Source: an uncultured Actinomycetes bacterium (GTDB taxonomy: Bacteria > Actinomycetota > CADDZG01 > WHSQ01). Taken from it: a stretch of DNA of 64,000 nucleotides. The position numbers and the translations under genes were made by a program. Under the pieces are notes generated by a model. It searched no databases, was not told where the DNA came from, and saw nothing but the letters and a program-made list of their open reading frames with translations. Below are positions 52,711-60,516 of this stretch, piece by piece (position 1 is the stretch's first letter; every line of letters begins with the position of its first letter). The DNA lies in contig CALMBW010000002.1 of NCBI GenBank assembly GCA_937863385.1, positions 120,369 to 184,368 of the forward strand. Reading direction: 5' to 3'.

Positions 52711-54366
52711 ATGCCGCCGGTGAAGTGTCCACGTTGTGCGGCCGAGATCAGCGAACGAGATCCTGCGTTCTGCCCCCGTTGTGGGGCACCCATGTCAACC
52801 GCTGGAGATGCAACGATCGAGCTCGACGCCCCAGGTGTCACGGACGTAACCGACGGTGAGAACGTGGCGGACACTGCGGTGCAAGATCCCGATATCCGGG
52901 ATACGCCGGTTGGGGTCGCAGGGGGGCAGGGTACCGAAGCCCCAAACACTCAAGGATCGAGCGCGGCCACCTCCGGCACGGATGTTGCGGATACCGCAAC
53001 AGATGGGCCGCCCGCCATCGATCTAGATGCCGAGACCTCGGACGCGGCGGCGACCGGCGGTGACGAAAGGCCGCCTGGGAGCGCTAGAGCGGACGTCTCG
53101 TCGAGCGGCGGCGGGGTGATCGCAGACCTGCGCGCCAATGCCCCAAAGCTGGCATCCGAGCTGGCACGGTCGGTTCCCCGTGTCTTGAGGCGCGACGGTT
53201 GGGTGGATCTCATGGCGGCGGCTTCCTTCTCGTGGTTGGTAGCGATCGGGTGCGGTGCAGTCTTGGTTCTGGCAGCCAAGCTGCAATATGGGTTCCTGGG
53301 AGAAGGCGCCGCCGCTTGGAACCTGTTGAGCGCGATCGTCATGGCCGGCCTCGGCGTGATGAAGGTCCCGGTGAACATCGGTGAGCTTTCGCTATCGGCC
53401 CTTCCGCTTGGGATGCTCGCGATCGTGGGCTACGCACTGATGTGGTCTAGCAGCAGAGTCGTCGGAAAGGGTCATGCGGCTTCCCAACGGGACCGGGTCC
53501 TCGAAGGCATGCAGGTGGCCATCCCGTTCGCTTTCATCTGTTGGCTCTCGGCCCTCGTCTTTCGGATCAGGACCGAACCCACCCCGGTTGGCTCGAGTGC
53601 CTGGGGCACTCTGATCCTCGCCTTGGTGTGGGGGGCTCTGTTCGGGGCGCTAGGTGGACTGCGGTCCGCAAAGCCGCTCAAGAACCATCTCGGGGATGTA
53701 GCCGGTACCTTTCGCGCCAAGTATCGATTCGTGTACGAGGGCATCGCAGCAGCCGGTGTGATGCTGGTGGCGACGTTCCTGCTAACGCTTGCCGCCGGAC
53801 TCGTGTGGATCATCGTGGGGTTGCTCGAGGGTCATCCATCTGGAAGCTTCGGTCTGCGGGAAGCCGGAGCGGCTCTGATCTACCTGATCGCGTTCGGTCC
53901 CAATGTGCTGGTCGCGATAGCGACGGTGGCGCACGGCGCTCCGATCGAGGTTGGTGCGCAGATCACCTCTGCAGGCCGGATCATCGGATCGCTACAAGAG
54001 ATCTCGCTGTTCTCTTGGGGGGAACAGGGAGCCCCCTGGTTCGCGTACGCCTTGCTTGCCATCCCGGTATCGGCCTGTCTGCTAGGCGGGTATTCGGCTC
54101 GTCGGAATGCACGCGAGCCGGGGGACGTCGTACAGGTGTTGGCTATCGCCGCCGGTGTCTACGCGCTGATCCTCTTCGAGCTCGCGGCGCTCGCCGAGGC
54201 GCGGCTGGGGGCCGGGTTGATCCGCGCCCGGGGCTTCGGGCGGATCGCTCCCGAGGCCGGGATCTTGCTCTTGCTCGCCTTCGCATGGGCGGTCGTAGCA
54301 GGATTCATCGGCTGGAAGCTGAGCGATCCGCAACGCAACGCCGCCAACCCCGAGCCAGACCTTTGA
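52711..54366 (+). CDS. Zinc-ribbon multi-pass membrane protein, 551 aa
   Basis: The N-terminus is a zinc ribbon: CPRCAAEISERDPAFCPRCG (two C-x2-C pairs). A disordered acidic linker of about 120 residues rich in Asp, Thr, Ala and Gly follows. From about residue 165 on there are some eight to ten hydrophobic helices, for example SWLVAIGCGAVLVLAAKL, LGMLAIVGYALMW and GILLLLAFAWAVVAGFIGW. The layout resembles streptophobe-type membrane proteins of Actinobacteria; no transport motif is seen. The downstream MBL hydrolase starts inside its stop (TTGA overlap), so they are coupled. Confidence 0.7.
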   Translation: MPPVKCPRCAAEISERDPAFCPRCGAPMSTAGDATIELDAPGVTDVTDGENVADTAVQDPDIRDTPVGVAGGQGTEAPNTQGSSAATSGTDVADTATDGPPAIDLDAETSDAAATGGDERPPGSARADVSSSGGGVIADLRANAPKLASELARSVPRVLRRDGWVDLMAAASFSWLVAIGCGAVLVLAAKLQYGFLGEGAAAWNLLSAIVMAGLGVMKVPVNIGELSLSALPLGMLAIVGYALMWSSSRVVGKGHAASQRDRVLEGMQVAIPFAFICWLSALVFRIRTEPTPVGSSAWGTLILALVWGALFGALGGLRSAKPLKNHLGDVAGTFRAKYRFVYEGIAAAGVMLVATFLLTLAAGLVWIIVGLLEGHPSGSFGLREAGAALIYLIAFGPNVLVAIATVAHGAPIEVGAQITSAGRIIGSLQEISLFSWGEQGAPWFAYALLAIPVSACLLGGYSARRNAREPGDVVQVLAIAAGVYALILFELAALAEARLGAGLIRARGFGRIAPEAGILLLLAFAWAVVAGFIGWKLSDPQRNAANPEPDL

Positions 54367-55004
54367 GCTTTACCATCTTCGAGCATCGCGCTGTTGGTCC
54401 GTTGGGGTGCAACTGCTACATCGTGGGGGATCCAGTTACCAAGGAAGCGGTCGTCATCGATCCAGGTGGAGACGCCGATGATCTCGCGGCGGTGATCCAT
54501 GAGCAGGGGTTGGTCGTGCGATCCATCGTCGCCACCCACGCGCACTTTGACCACGTACTGGCCGCAGAGCGCATCAGGGAACTCACCGGCGCGCCATTCC
54601 TGCTCCACCAGGAGGACAAAGTTGTGCTGTCGTGGCTGCAGGAGTCGGGTCGGCTGTTCTTGGGCATCGATCTGCCACCACCACCAGACGTGGACTCGAC
54701 CCCAGACGAGGGCGAGTTACTAAAGGCCGGGGAGCTAGAGCTGCAGGTACTGCACACCCCGGGGCACTCGCCGGGCTCCATCTCACTGGTCGCGCCCGGT
54801 GCTGTGTTCTCGGGTGACACCCTGTTCGCAGGGTCCATCGGACGTTCAGATCTTCCCGGCGGGGACGGCGCCCGGCTCCTTAGCGAGATCCGCTCCAAGC
54901 TCTTCGCACTGCCCGATGAGGTCGCGGTCTACCCGGGTCACGGCCCGTCGACGACCATCGGACGCGAGAAGGTTCTGAACCCGTTCGTCGGCGAGCGTGC
55001 TTAG
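54363..55004 (+). CDS. MBL-fold metallo-hydrolase (glyoxalase II-like)
   Basis: The 213-residue hydrolase carries the metallo-beta-lactamase ligands: THAHFDHVLAA (H-x-H-x-D-H), TPGHSPGSIS (His), FSGDTLFAGSIGRSD (Asp) and VYPGHGPSTTIGREK (His). It is a YcbL/GloB-like thioesterase by pattern. TTG 54363 overlaps the upstream stop; homology (FTIFEHRAVGPLGCNCYIV) begins at once, so the start is secure. It is the end of the operon with the zinc-ribbon membrane protein. Confidence 0.9.
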   Translation: MSFTIFEHRAVGPLGCNCYIVGDPVTKEAVVIDPGGDADDLAAVIHEQGLVVRSIVATHAHFDHVLAAERIRELTGAPFLLHQEDKVVLSWLQESGRLFLGIDLPPPPDVDSTPDEGELLKAGELELQVLHTPGHSPGSISLVAPGAVFSGDTLFAGSIGRSDLPGGDGARLLSEIRSKLFALPDEVAVYPGHGPSTTIGREKVLNPFVGERA

Positions 55005-55038
55005 AGGACGCGCCCGTGGCGCGCGACTTCCGAGTGAC

Positions 55039-55281
55039 CTAGGAGATGTAGGGCGGGACCGCGGGAAGAGGAACCCCGGGGTAACGATCGATCTCGCGCT
55101 CGAATGTGATCTTGTAGTGGTCCTCGCGGCTCGCCAGCCGGCGATCGACCTCACGGAACCCGAGCTTCTGGAGGCGCTTCACCTCGCCCGCATAGGACTT
55201 GCGGAGCTTGCCATCCGGCCCGTTGAGGTACACGTCGAGGGTGACCTTCTGAGTGACTTTCTTCTGCTTTCCTTCAGCCAT
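55039..55281 (-). CDS. Small basic hypothetical protein, 80 aa
   Basis: The protein begins MAEGKQKKVTQKVTLDVYLN and is made of short beta strands and a basic helix (RKSYAGEVKRLQKLGF), ending VPLPAVPPYIS. It is not recognised. Start: ATG 55281; the frame is open nine codons further to an upstream ATG, which seems less likely. No Shine-Dalgarno is evident. It lies downstream of corA on the same strand. Confidence 0.5.
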   Translation of the reverse strand: MAEGKQKKVTQKVTLDVYLNGPDGKLRKSYAGEVKRLQKLGFREVDRRLASREDHYKITFEREIDRYPGVPLPAVPPYIS

Positions 55282-55350
55282 AGTTGCTAGAGCGTACCAG
55301 CGAGACATGCAAGCTCGATCCAGAGCAGGCCGACGCGCGATACAGACCCG

Positions 55351-55470
55351 CTACTCGATCGAGGGTGCCTTCGGGATGCCGCAACCGCCCACCAAGATCG
55401 TGAGTCCCAGCGTGAGCCAAAGCCTCAGAGCCAGCGTCTCCTCTTGAACCAGACGTATAGCCCGATACAT
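55351..55470 (-). CDS. Possible tiny lipoprotein overlapping the corA 3' end
   Basis: A 39-residue frame from ATG 55470 runs off the corA end and reads LALRLWLTLGLTILVGGC followed by GIPKAPSIE. This is a hydrophobic signal with lipobox VGGC and only nine residues after the Cys, like entericidin-type lipoproteins. GAGGAG lies upstream inside corA, but no standard start codon is well placed after it. It may be chance. Confidence 0.2.
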   Translation of the reverse strand: MYRAIRLVQEETLALRLWLTLGLTILVGGCGIPKAPSIE

Positions 55471-56393
55471 ATACCCAGCATGAGCCCGATGGCGAACCAG
55501 AATCCGAAGAGCGATCCATCTTCGGGGACGAGCTCGAAGTTCATGCCGTAGATCCCGGCGATCAGGGTTCCCGCGGCGAAGATCGCGGCCCACGCGCTGA
55601 GCTTTCGTCCCTGGACAGCAAGTTGCTCGGCCTGACTTCCACGCACCAGATCCAAGACGGCCTGGCTGAGGTCATCGATGTTGCGAAGCTGCGCCGTCAT
55701 GCGGATCACGTGATCCTGGACATCGCGGAAGAGATTGCGAGTCAGATCGGGTAGTTGTAGCTGGTCGGCCACCAGAAGATCACCGATGACACGCTCGACC
55801 GGAAGTGCGTACCGGCGCAGGCGTGAAGCGCGTTGCTTCACGGAATAGAGCTGACGTTGGACGTGAACCTGCGGAGTTCTCAAGGCGATGTCTTCGAGGT
55901 CTTCCACTTCATCTTCGAGCCCGTCGGCGTAGGCCTGGTACTCATCGACGACGACATCCAAGATCGTGTGGAGCAGGTGGGCAGGGCCCTCGCCGTCGAT
56001 CGTGTCCCCCGCGTCGCGCCACCGAGCCTTGGCTGCGTCGATGGTGCGGCGCGCCCCGTGGTGGATCGTCAGGACATAGCCACGTCCGATGAAGAAGCTC
56101 AGTTGGACCGGTTCGAGCTGACCATCTACTTCGTCCAGTTGATGAAGGGTCATGAACAGATGCCCGCTATAGGGTTCGAGCTTTGGACGCTGCCTGGGCG
56201 CCGAAGCGTCTTCAACGGCCAGCTCGTCGAGGTCAAACTCCTCGGCGATGACGGCGATGTCCTCGAGATCGAGATCCGCGACGTCGGCTTCTGCCCACAG
56301 GACTGTGCCCTCTATGGCACGAAGGTCGGACAAGGTGTCGAGGTCATCGACCTTCATCCATCGGTCTTTAGAGTGGCAAGCAGCCTGAAGCAT
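55425..56393 (-). CDS. corA: CorA-family Mg2+/Co2+ transporter
   Basis: The 322-residue transporter has a long cytoplasmic alpha/beta domain and two C-terminal membrane helices. The selectivity motif YGMNF follows the first helix (IFAAGTLIAGIYGMNF), and the second is FGFWFAIGLMLGICIGLYVWF, ending in the basic KRRRW. As known for CorA it forms a pentamer that takes up Mg2+. ATG 56393 has TAAGGT six bases upstream (minus strand), hence a leaderless mRNA. It diverges from an aldehyde dehydrogenase gene. Confidence 0.92.
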   Translation of the reverse strand: MLQAACHSKDRWMKVDDLDTLSDLRAIEGTVLWAEADVADLDLEDIAVIAEEFDLDELAVEDASAPRQRPKLEPYSGHLFMTLHQLDEVDGQLEPVQLSFFIGRGYVLTIHHGARRTIDAAKARWRDAGDTIDGEGPAHLLHTILDVVVDEYQAYADGLEDEVEDLEDIALRTPQVHVQRQLYSVKQRASRLRRYALPVERVIGDLLVADQLQLPDLTRNLFRDVQDHVIRMTAQLRNIDDLSQAVLDLVRGSQAEQLAVQGRKLSAWAAIFAAGTLIAGIYGMNFELVPEDGSLFGFWFAIGLMLGICIGLYVWFKRRRWL

Positions 56394-56399
56394 CGAGAC

Positions 56400-56405
56400 A
56401 CCTTA
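56400..56405 (-). promoter_or_regulatory. -10 element TAAGGT for leaderless corA
   Basis: Read on the minus strand, TAAGGT ends six bases before the ATG at 56393, with no Shine-Dalgarno. Confidence 0.45.
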
Positions 56406-56473
56406 CTCCGCAGGGTGGGCGTTTACGTAGGACTGCTCAGGGCTAACACTTGTAGAAAGACAAGGAGCCTGGC

Positions 56474-57898
56474 ATGGCAAAGAGCTTTCTGGTTGCAGGG
56501 ATCCCAACGACTTCGACCGACACCTTCGAGGTGGCCGACCCGTACAACGCTGAAGTCGTTGCCGAAGTTTGCAGCCCTTCGGACACCGATGTCGAGAATG
56601 CACTCGGAGCGGCACATGGATGTTTCGACGAGTCCCGCAAGCTCCCGATCCATGTGCGTGCGGAAGGACTGATGCACATCTCGCGACGACTCAAAGAGCG
56701 CGCGGATGAGATCGCAGAGCTGATAGCGAGAGAGGGAGGAAAGCCGATCAAGTGGGCGCGGGTGGAAGCCGATCGTGCCGTCGCTACGTTCAGGTGGGCG
56801 GCGGAAGAGATCCGAAGAGAGCCGGGGGAGCTGATGAGGCTGGATACCGACGAGTCGCTCGGCCCCCGCGCTGCCATCATCAGGAGGTTCCCACGAGGCC
56901 CGGTTCTCGCTATCGCACCGTTCAATTTCCCCGTCAACCTGGTTGCTCACAAGATGGCGCCCGCCCTTGCCGTTGGTGCGCCGGTCGTCATCAAACCTGC
57001 AACCAAGACGCCCTTGGGGGCCCTCGTACTTGGAGAGATCTTCTTGGAGACCGAGTTCCCGAAAGAGATGCTGTCGGTGCTCCCGATCTCGGGCGGGAGG
57101 GCAGGGGAGTTGGCGCGCGACGAACGATTCAAGAAGATTTCATTCACCGGTTCGTCCCAGGTCGGTTGGGAGCTTGCGAAAGCCGACCCGAAGAAGAAGG
57201 TCACATTGGAGCTGGGCGGCAACGCCGGAGTCATCGTCCACTCCGACGCGGATCTGGAGCATGCAGCCGAGCGCATCGCTTTCGGTGGCTACTACCAAGC
57301 CGGCCAATCGTGTGTCTCGGTCCAGCGCGTGTTCGTGCATTCGGATGTGGCCGGTGCCTTCAAGGAGCATCTGAGAGCTGCCGTCGAAGGACTGACTACG
57401 GGTAACCCTATGGATGAGGCCACCGATGTCGGCCCCCTGATCGACAAAGAGGCTCTCGACAAGGTGTCGTTGTGGGTCGATGAAGCCGTGCAGGCTGGGG
57501 CCGAGATAGTGACGGGCGGGAAGCGTGAAGACCCCTTCTATCTTCCTACGATCCTGACCAACACCACCAGCGGCATGAAGGTGCGCCGTGACGAGATCTT
57601 TGGGCCCGTCACCACTTTGGACACCTACTCCGATTTCTCCGAGGCGATCGATCGTGTGAACGAGACCAACTATGGCTTGCAGGCCGGTGTGTTCACCAAT
57701 GACATGCAGCGCATCTTCTACGCCCACCGCGAGATACAGGCCGGGGGAGTGGTGGTCAACGATGTATCGGCTTTCCGCGCAGACCAGATGCCGTATGGAG
57801 GCACCAAAGACTCGGGTACCGGGCGAGAGGGACTTCGCTGGGCGATGGAGGAGATGACCGAACCCAAGGTGCTGGTGCTTTCGAACGTTGACCTGTGA
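56474..57898 (+). CDS. NAD(P)-dependent aldehyde dehydrogenase
   Basis: This 474-residue ALDH shows IAPFNFPVNLVAHK (cofactor region), ISFTGSSQVGW, the base Glu in VTLELGGNAGVIV and the nucleophile Cys in YYQAGQSCVSVQRVFV. EIFGPVTTLDTY and the C-terminal MPYGGTKDSGTGREG are typical. The aldehyde is not inferable; the family includes lactaldehyde, succinate-semialdehyde and non-phosphorylating GAPDH enzymes. AAGGAG precedes the ATG. A small HExxH protein gene overlaps the stop (GTGA), so they share an mRNA. Confidence 0.9.
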   Translation: MAKSFLVAGIPTTSTDTFEVADPYNAEVVAEVCSPSDTDVENALGAAHGCFDESRKLPIHVRAEGLMHISRRLKERADEIAELIAREGGKPIKWARVEADRAVATFRWAAEEIRREPGELMRLDTDESLGPRAAIIRRFPRGPVLAIAPFNFPVNLVAHKMAPALAVGAPVVIKPATKTPLGALVLGEIFLETEFPKEMLSVLPISGGRAGELARDERFKKISFTGSSQVGWELAKADPKKKVTLELGGNAGVIVHSDADLEHAAERIAFGGYYQAGQSCVSVQRVFVHSDVAGAFKEHLRAAVEGLTTGNPMDEATDVGPLIDKEALDKVSLWVDEAVQAGAEIVTGGKREDPFYLPTILTNTTSGMKVRRDEIFGPVTTLDTYSDFSEAIDRVNETNYGLQAGVFTNDMQRIFYAHREIQAGGVVVNDVSAFRADQMPYGGTKDSGTGREGLRWAMEEMTEPKVLVLSNVDL

Positions 57899-58293
57899 GA
57901 CTGCTTCGCTACCTGTGGGCGTCGCCCGCGACGTTATTGGGTTTGTGCCTATCCCTGGGGTTCGATCGGCGCTTCGTTCTTCGGGGAGTGATCGTCGCCG
58001 AGGGAGCTAGATGGCCCCGCCGCCTCGGGTGGCGTTATCGGGCGATCACCCTCGGGCACTGTGTGTTGTGCGTGGACGAGATCGACCCCGAACTGATGGC
58101 GCACGAGATGGTGCACGTGCGCCAGTTCGAGCGTTGGGGGCCGCTCATGTTGATCGCCTACCCACTGGCCTCGGCGGGCGCGGCGGTTTCCGGCGGGCAC
58201 CACTACGACGACAATCACTTCGAAGCTCAGGCTCGGGCCCTGTCGGAACGGAGCGGGTCGGATTCCCGGGAATCAGAAAGGCCCCCGGCATAG
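57895..58293 (+). CDS. Small HExxH-containing protein, 132 aa
   Basis: The protein has an N-terminal hydrophobic segment (LWASPATLLGLCLSLGF), a beta-rich part, then AHEMVHVRQFERWGPLMLIAYPL. HEMVH is a zincin-type HExxH motif followed by a second hydrophobic stretch. A related short family in bacteria carries the same HExVHxxQxERWG pattern; whether it is a peptidase is unknown. A possible third zinc ligand is His/Asp in HHYDDNHFEAQA. Its GTG start lies in the ALDH stop, and its own stop codon lies in the loop of the terminator. Confidence 0.65.
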   Translation: MRLLRYLWASPATLLGLCLSLGFDRRFVLRGVIVAEGARWPRRLGWRYRAITLGHCVLCVDEIDPELMAHEMVHVRQFERWGPLMLIAYPLASAGAAVSGGHHYDDNHFEAQARALSERSGSDSRESERPPA

Positions 58294-58304
58294 GGGGCCT
58301 TTCT
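58275..58304 (+). terminator. Rho-independent terminator overlapping a stop codon
   Basis: Arms AGAAAGGCCCCC and GGGGGCCTTTCT form a perfect 12-bp stem with a 6-base loop. The TAG stop of the HExxH gene spans the loop and the first base of the 3' arm. Being symmetric in A/T tails, it may also serve the convergent minus-strand gene at 58362. Confidence 0.85.
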
Positions 58305-58361
58305 AGCTTCCCACCGGGACGGTCGCGGGTCCGGCCGGTGGGCTTGGTTAGAAGCGTGTAT

Positions 58362-58616
58362 CTATAGCGTGGTGCGCCCAACCGCCATGCGACGGTAGAG
58401 CCACAGCAGACCCATCGCCATGAGGATGGCACCGATCCACTCGACGCCCTCGGAGTTACCGAATGCGGCTCGCCAGAGGTATCCACCTAGCACTGCACCG
58501 ACGATCCCGACGACGATAGTGCCGAGCACACCGATCGGGTCACGTCCCGGCATCAGGGCACGAGCGATGATGCCCACCACGAGTCCAACGACTATGAAAA
58601 CCAGTAGTTCACCCAT
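58362..58616 (-). CDS. GlsB/YeaQ/YmgE family membrane protein
   Basis: This 84-residue protein has three hydrophobic helices (LLVFIVVGLVVGIIARALM, IGVLGTIVVGIVGAVLGGYLW and WIGAILMAMGLLWLY). The turn motif ARALMPGRDPIGVLGT is characteristic of the family once called transglycosylase-associated proteins. It is a small inner-membrane protein, in some species linked to stress. AAGGAG lies directly before the ATG at 58616. Confidence 0.85.
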   Translation of the reverse strand: MGELLVFIVVGLVVGIIARALMPGRDPIGVLGTIVVGIVGAVLGGYLWRAAFGNSEGVEWIGAILMAMGLLWLYRRMAVGRTTL

Positions 58617-58708
58617 GTCCTCACTCCTTACGGTTCTCTTCTTTCCCCTCGTGGGAGATGTACCCCGCGTGAGCGAACCGAAACCGAACGTGACCGCGAC
58701 GAGCTGAG

Positions 58709-60031
58709 TTAGATGCTCGGTCTGGTCCAAACGAAAGAAAGCTCCTCGTCGGTTCCACGGCCGTAGCGTTGTTGGAACGGTCCGGTGGACTCTGAAGCGG
58801 CGCGAAGGAGCTTCTCGTCGGAGATCTGGACGAAGCGGTAGCGGTATCCGTCCTCGCACACATCGACCAGGGCATATCCGTTGGGGTAGTCGCGCGGGAT
58901 CGCTACCTCGTGAACGGGAACGCCGTCGTAGTCGCGCGTGCGGGCGTTGCGGTGGGTGTGGCCTGCGAACACTCCCCAAACGTTGCCCGAATCGCAGACG
59001 GCATGGATGCGTCCAGCGTCTTCGTCGCGCAGCCCGAACAGCACGGGCGGGAAGCCCGTATAGGGCTGGGTGGGGTGGTGAAGGAAGATGAACGCGGGGC
59101 CACCCTCCGGTCCGGCGATGTCGGCGAGGATGTCGTGCTGTGGGTGGGTGAGGGTCCCCCGCACGACGGCTCCGGCATCGGCGCCTTCGATGAAGCGGCC
59201 GGTGACGAGATCGAAGGGACTGAACGGCGAGGCAGCGTGCTCGATCGAATCGAGCACGGCGAAGCTGATCCCTTTGTGGTGCAGCACGACCCCGTCGGGT
59301 TCCCGGCCGAAGTACGACGAGTAGTACTCCTTGCCCGAGAGCCGGCCTTCGCCGATCGAATAGACGTCGTGGTTGCCCATCATGGTCGCGTGGGGCATCT
59401 CGAGTTTCGCCAGGAGCTGCATCGCGGTTTCGAACTCGTCTTTGTTCCCGTGATCGGTGATGTCCCCAAGTTGGATCACCAGCTCCGCTCCCGAGGCGTT
59501 CAGATCGGCGATAGCCGCTCTCACGCGATCGGTCGCGTTGGGGGAGCCGACGTGCAGATCGCCCAGGATGCCGAAGGTGAATCTGACCTTGCCGGGGGGC
59601 TTTAGCTCGGGGATGTCGAGACGGCGGTAGGGCGGGGGGGCCGGGAGCGAACCAGGGAATCGCAGAGCCTCGCGCTGGGCTGCTCCGATCTCACGAAGCC
59701 GGGGCTCGTCATCGTCGAGGAAGGGACCTACGTGTCCGTCAACCCAGTCGGCCATCCGCACCATGAACATCGGTGCCAGCGGGAACTCGTCGGGGGAGCC
59801 CCCCCCGACCGAGAGCATCCACCGGGCATGTGGCGCGACCAACTCGTTGTCGGGCGGCCGGCCGTTGGCTTCGAGCGCGGTGGCTATCAGGCCGGCGCGC
59901 TCAGCAGCCCAAGCTGCCTCGCGGTCGTGACCGCCCCAGGAGATGTAGACATCGTGGCGAGCTCGCTCGATGATCCACCCCGATCGCAGCAGGTCGCGGA
60001 TCACCTCAGAAGCGAGATCGGTTTGCGTCAT
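58709..60031 (-). CDS. Calcineurin-like metallophosphoesterase, 440 aa
   Basis: An N-terminal region of about 150 residues of unknown fold precedes a phosphoesterase domain. That domain has ILGDLHVGSPNA, IQLGDITDHGNKD, MMGNHDVYS, FLHHPTQPY and FAGHTHRNART, i.e. all five metal-binding motifs. It resembles cyclic-nucleotide phosphodiesterase (CpdA/GpdQ)-type proteins in its core. ATG 60031 is chosen over the in-frame TTG 60040 because a -10-like TATCTT lies seven bases upstream. It diverges from the dCMP deaminase gene with only 23 bp between starts. Confidence 0.85.
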   Translation of the reverse strand: MTQTDLASEVIRDLLRSGWIIERARHDVYISWGGHDREAAWAAERAGLIATALEANGRPPDNELVAPHARWMLSVGGGSPDEFPLAPMFMVRMADWVDGHVGPFLDDDEPRLREIGAAQREALRFPGSLPAPPPYRRLDIPELKPPGKVRFTFGILGDLHVGSPNATDRVRAAIADLNASGAELVIQLGDITDHGNKDEFETAMQLLAKLEMPHATMMGNHDVYSIGEGRLSGKEYYSSYFGREPDGVVLHHKGISFAVLDSIEHAASPFSPFDLVTGRFIEGADAGAVVRGTLTHPQHDILADIAGPEGGPAFIFLHHPTQPYTGFPPVLFGLRDEDAGRIHAVCDSGNVWGVFAGHTHRNARTRDYDGVPVHEVAIPRDYPNGYALVDVCEDGYRYRFVQISDEKLLRAASESTGPFQQRYGRGTDEELSFVWTRPSI

Positions 60032-60038
60032 GGCAGCC

Positions 60039-60048
60039 AAGATAAACT
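60039..60048. promoter_or_regulatory. Overlapping divergent -10 elements
   Basis: The minus-strand TATCTT (60039-60044) and the plus-strand TAAACT (60043-60048) share two base pairs. They end seven and six bases from their start codons (60031 and 60055). Only one polymerase can open this DNA at a time, so the two genes should compete for initiation. Confidence 0.6.
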
Positions 60049-60054
60049 GCGGGC

Positions 60055-60516
60055 GTGGCTACCCAGGAGACGACCCGGCTGACGGACTGGGACCGCTACT
60101 TCCTCAATATCGCTCGCGAGACGGCGCGCCGCTCGAACTGCGTTCGCCGGCAACACGGTGCCGTGATCGTTCGCCAAAGACGGATCTGTTCGACCGGATA
60201 TAACGGCCCGCCGTCTGGACATGCACATTGCGATGAGGGGGCCTGTCCGCGAGCGAACTCCGACACACCAAGTGGTTGGGCGTATGACACCTGTATCGCG
60301 ATCCATGCCGAGGCCAACGCGATCCTCTACTCGTCGCCCACGGAACGAGAGGGCGCGACGATCTACATCACTGGGGTTCCGTGTTTCGGCTGCGCGAAGC
60401 TGATCGCCAACTCCGGGATCACAGAAGTGGTTGCGACCGGTGATCCCTACGACGAGTGGGGCACGGTCCGAGACTTCTTGATCGACTGCAACGTCCGGGT
60501 CCGCTTGATCAAGTAG
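60055..60516 (+). CDS. dCMP deaminase-type cytidine/deoxycytidylate deaminase
   Basis: The 153-residue enzyme has the zinc site IHAEANAIL (H-A-E) and GVPCFGCAKLI (P-C-x2-C), plus RRQHGAVIVRQRRICSTGYNGPPSG. A second Cys/His cluster (HCDEGACPRANSD) is as in ComEB/dCMP deaminases that bind an extra zinc. It makes dUMP for thymidylate synthesis. GTG 60055 is leaderless (TAAACT six bases before it). Its stop overlaps the convergent methyltransferase gene by eight bases. Confidence 0.9.
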   Translation: MATQETTRLTDWDRYFLNIARETARRSNCVRRQHGAVIVRQRRICSTGYNGPPSGHAHCDEGACPRANSDTPSGWAYDTCIAIHAEANAILYSSPTEREGATIYITGVPCFGCAKLIANSGITEVVATGDPYDEWGTVRDFLIDCNVRVRLIK

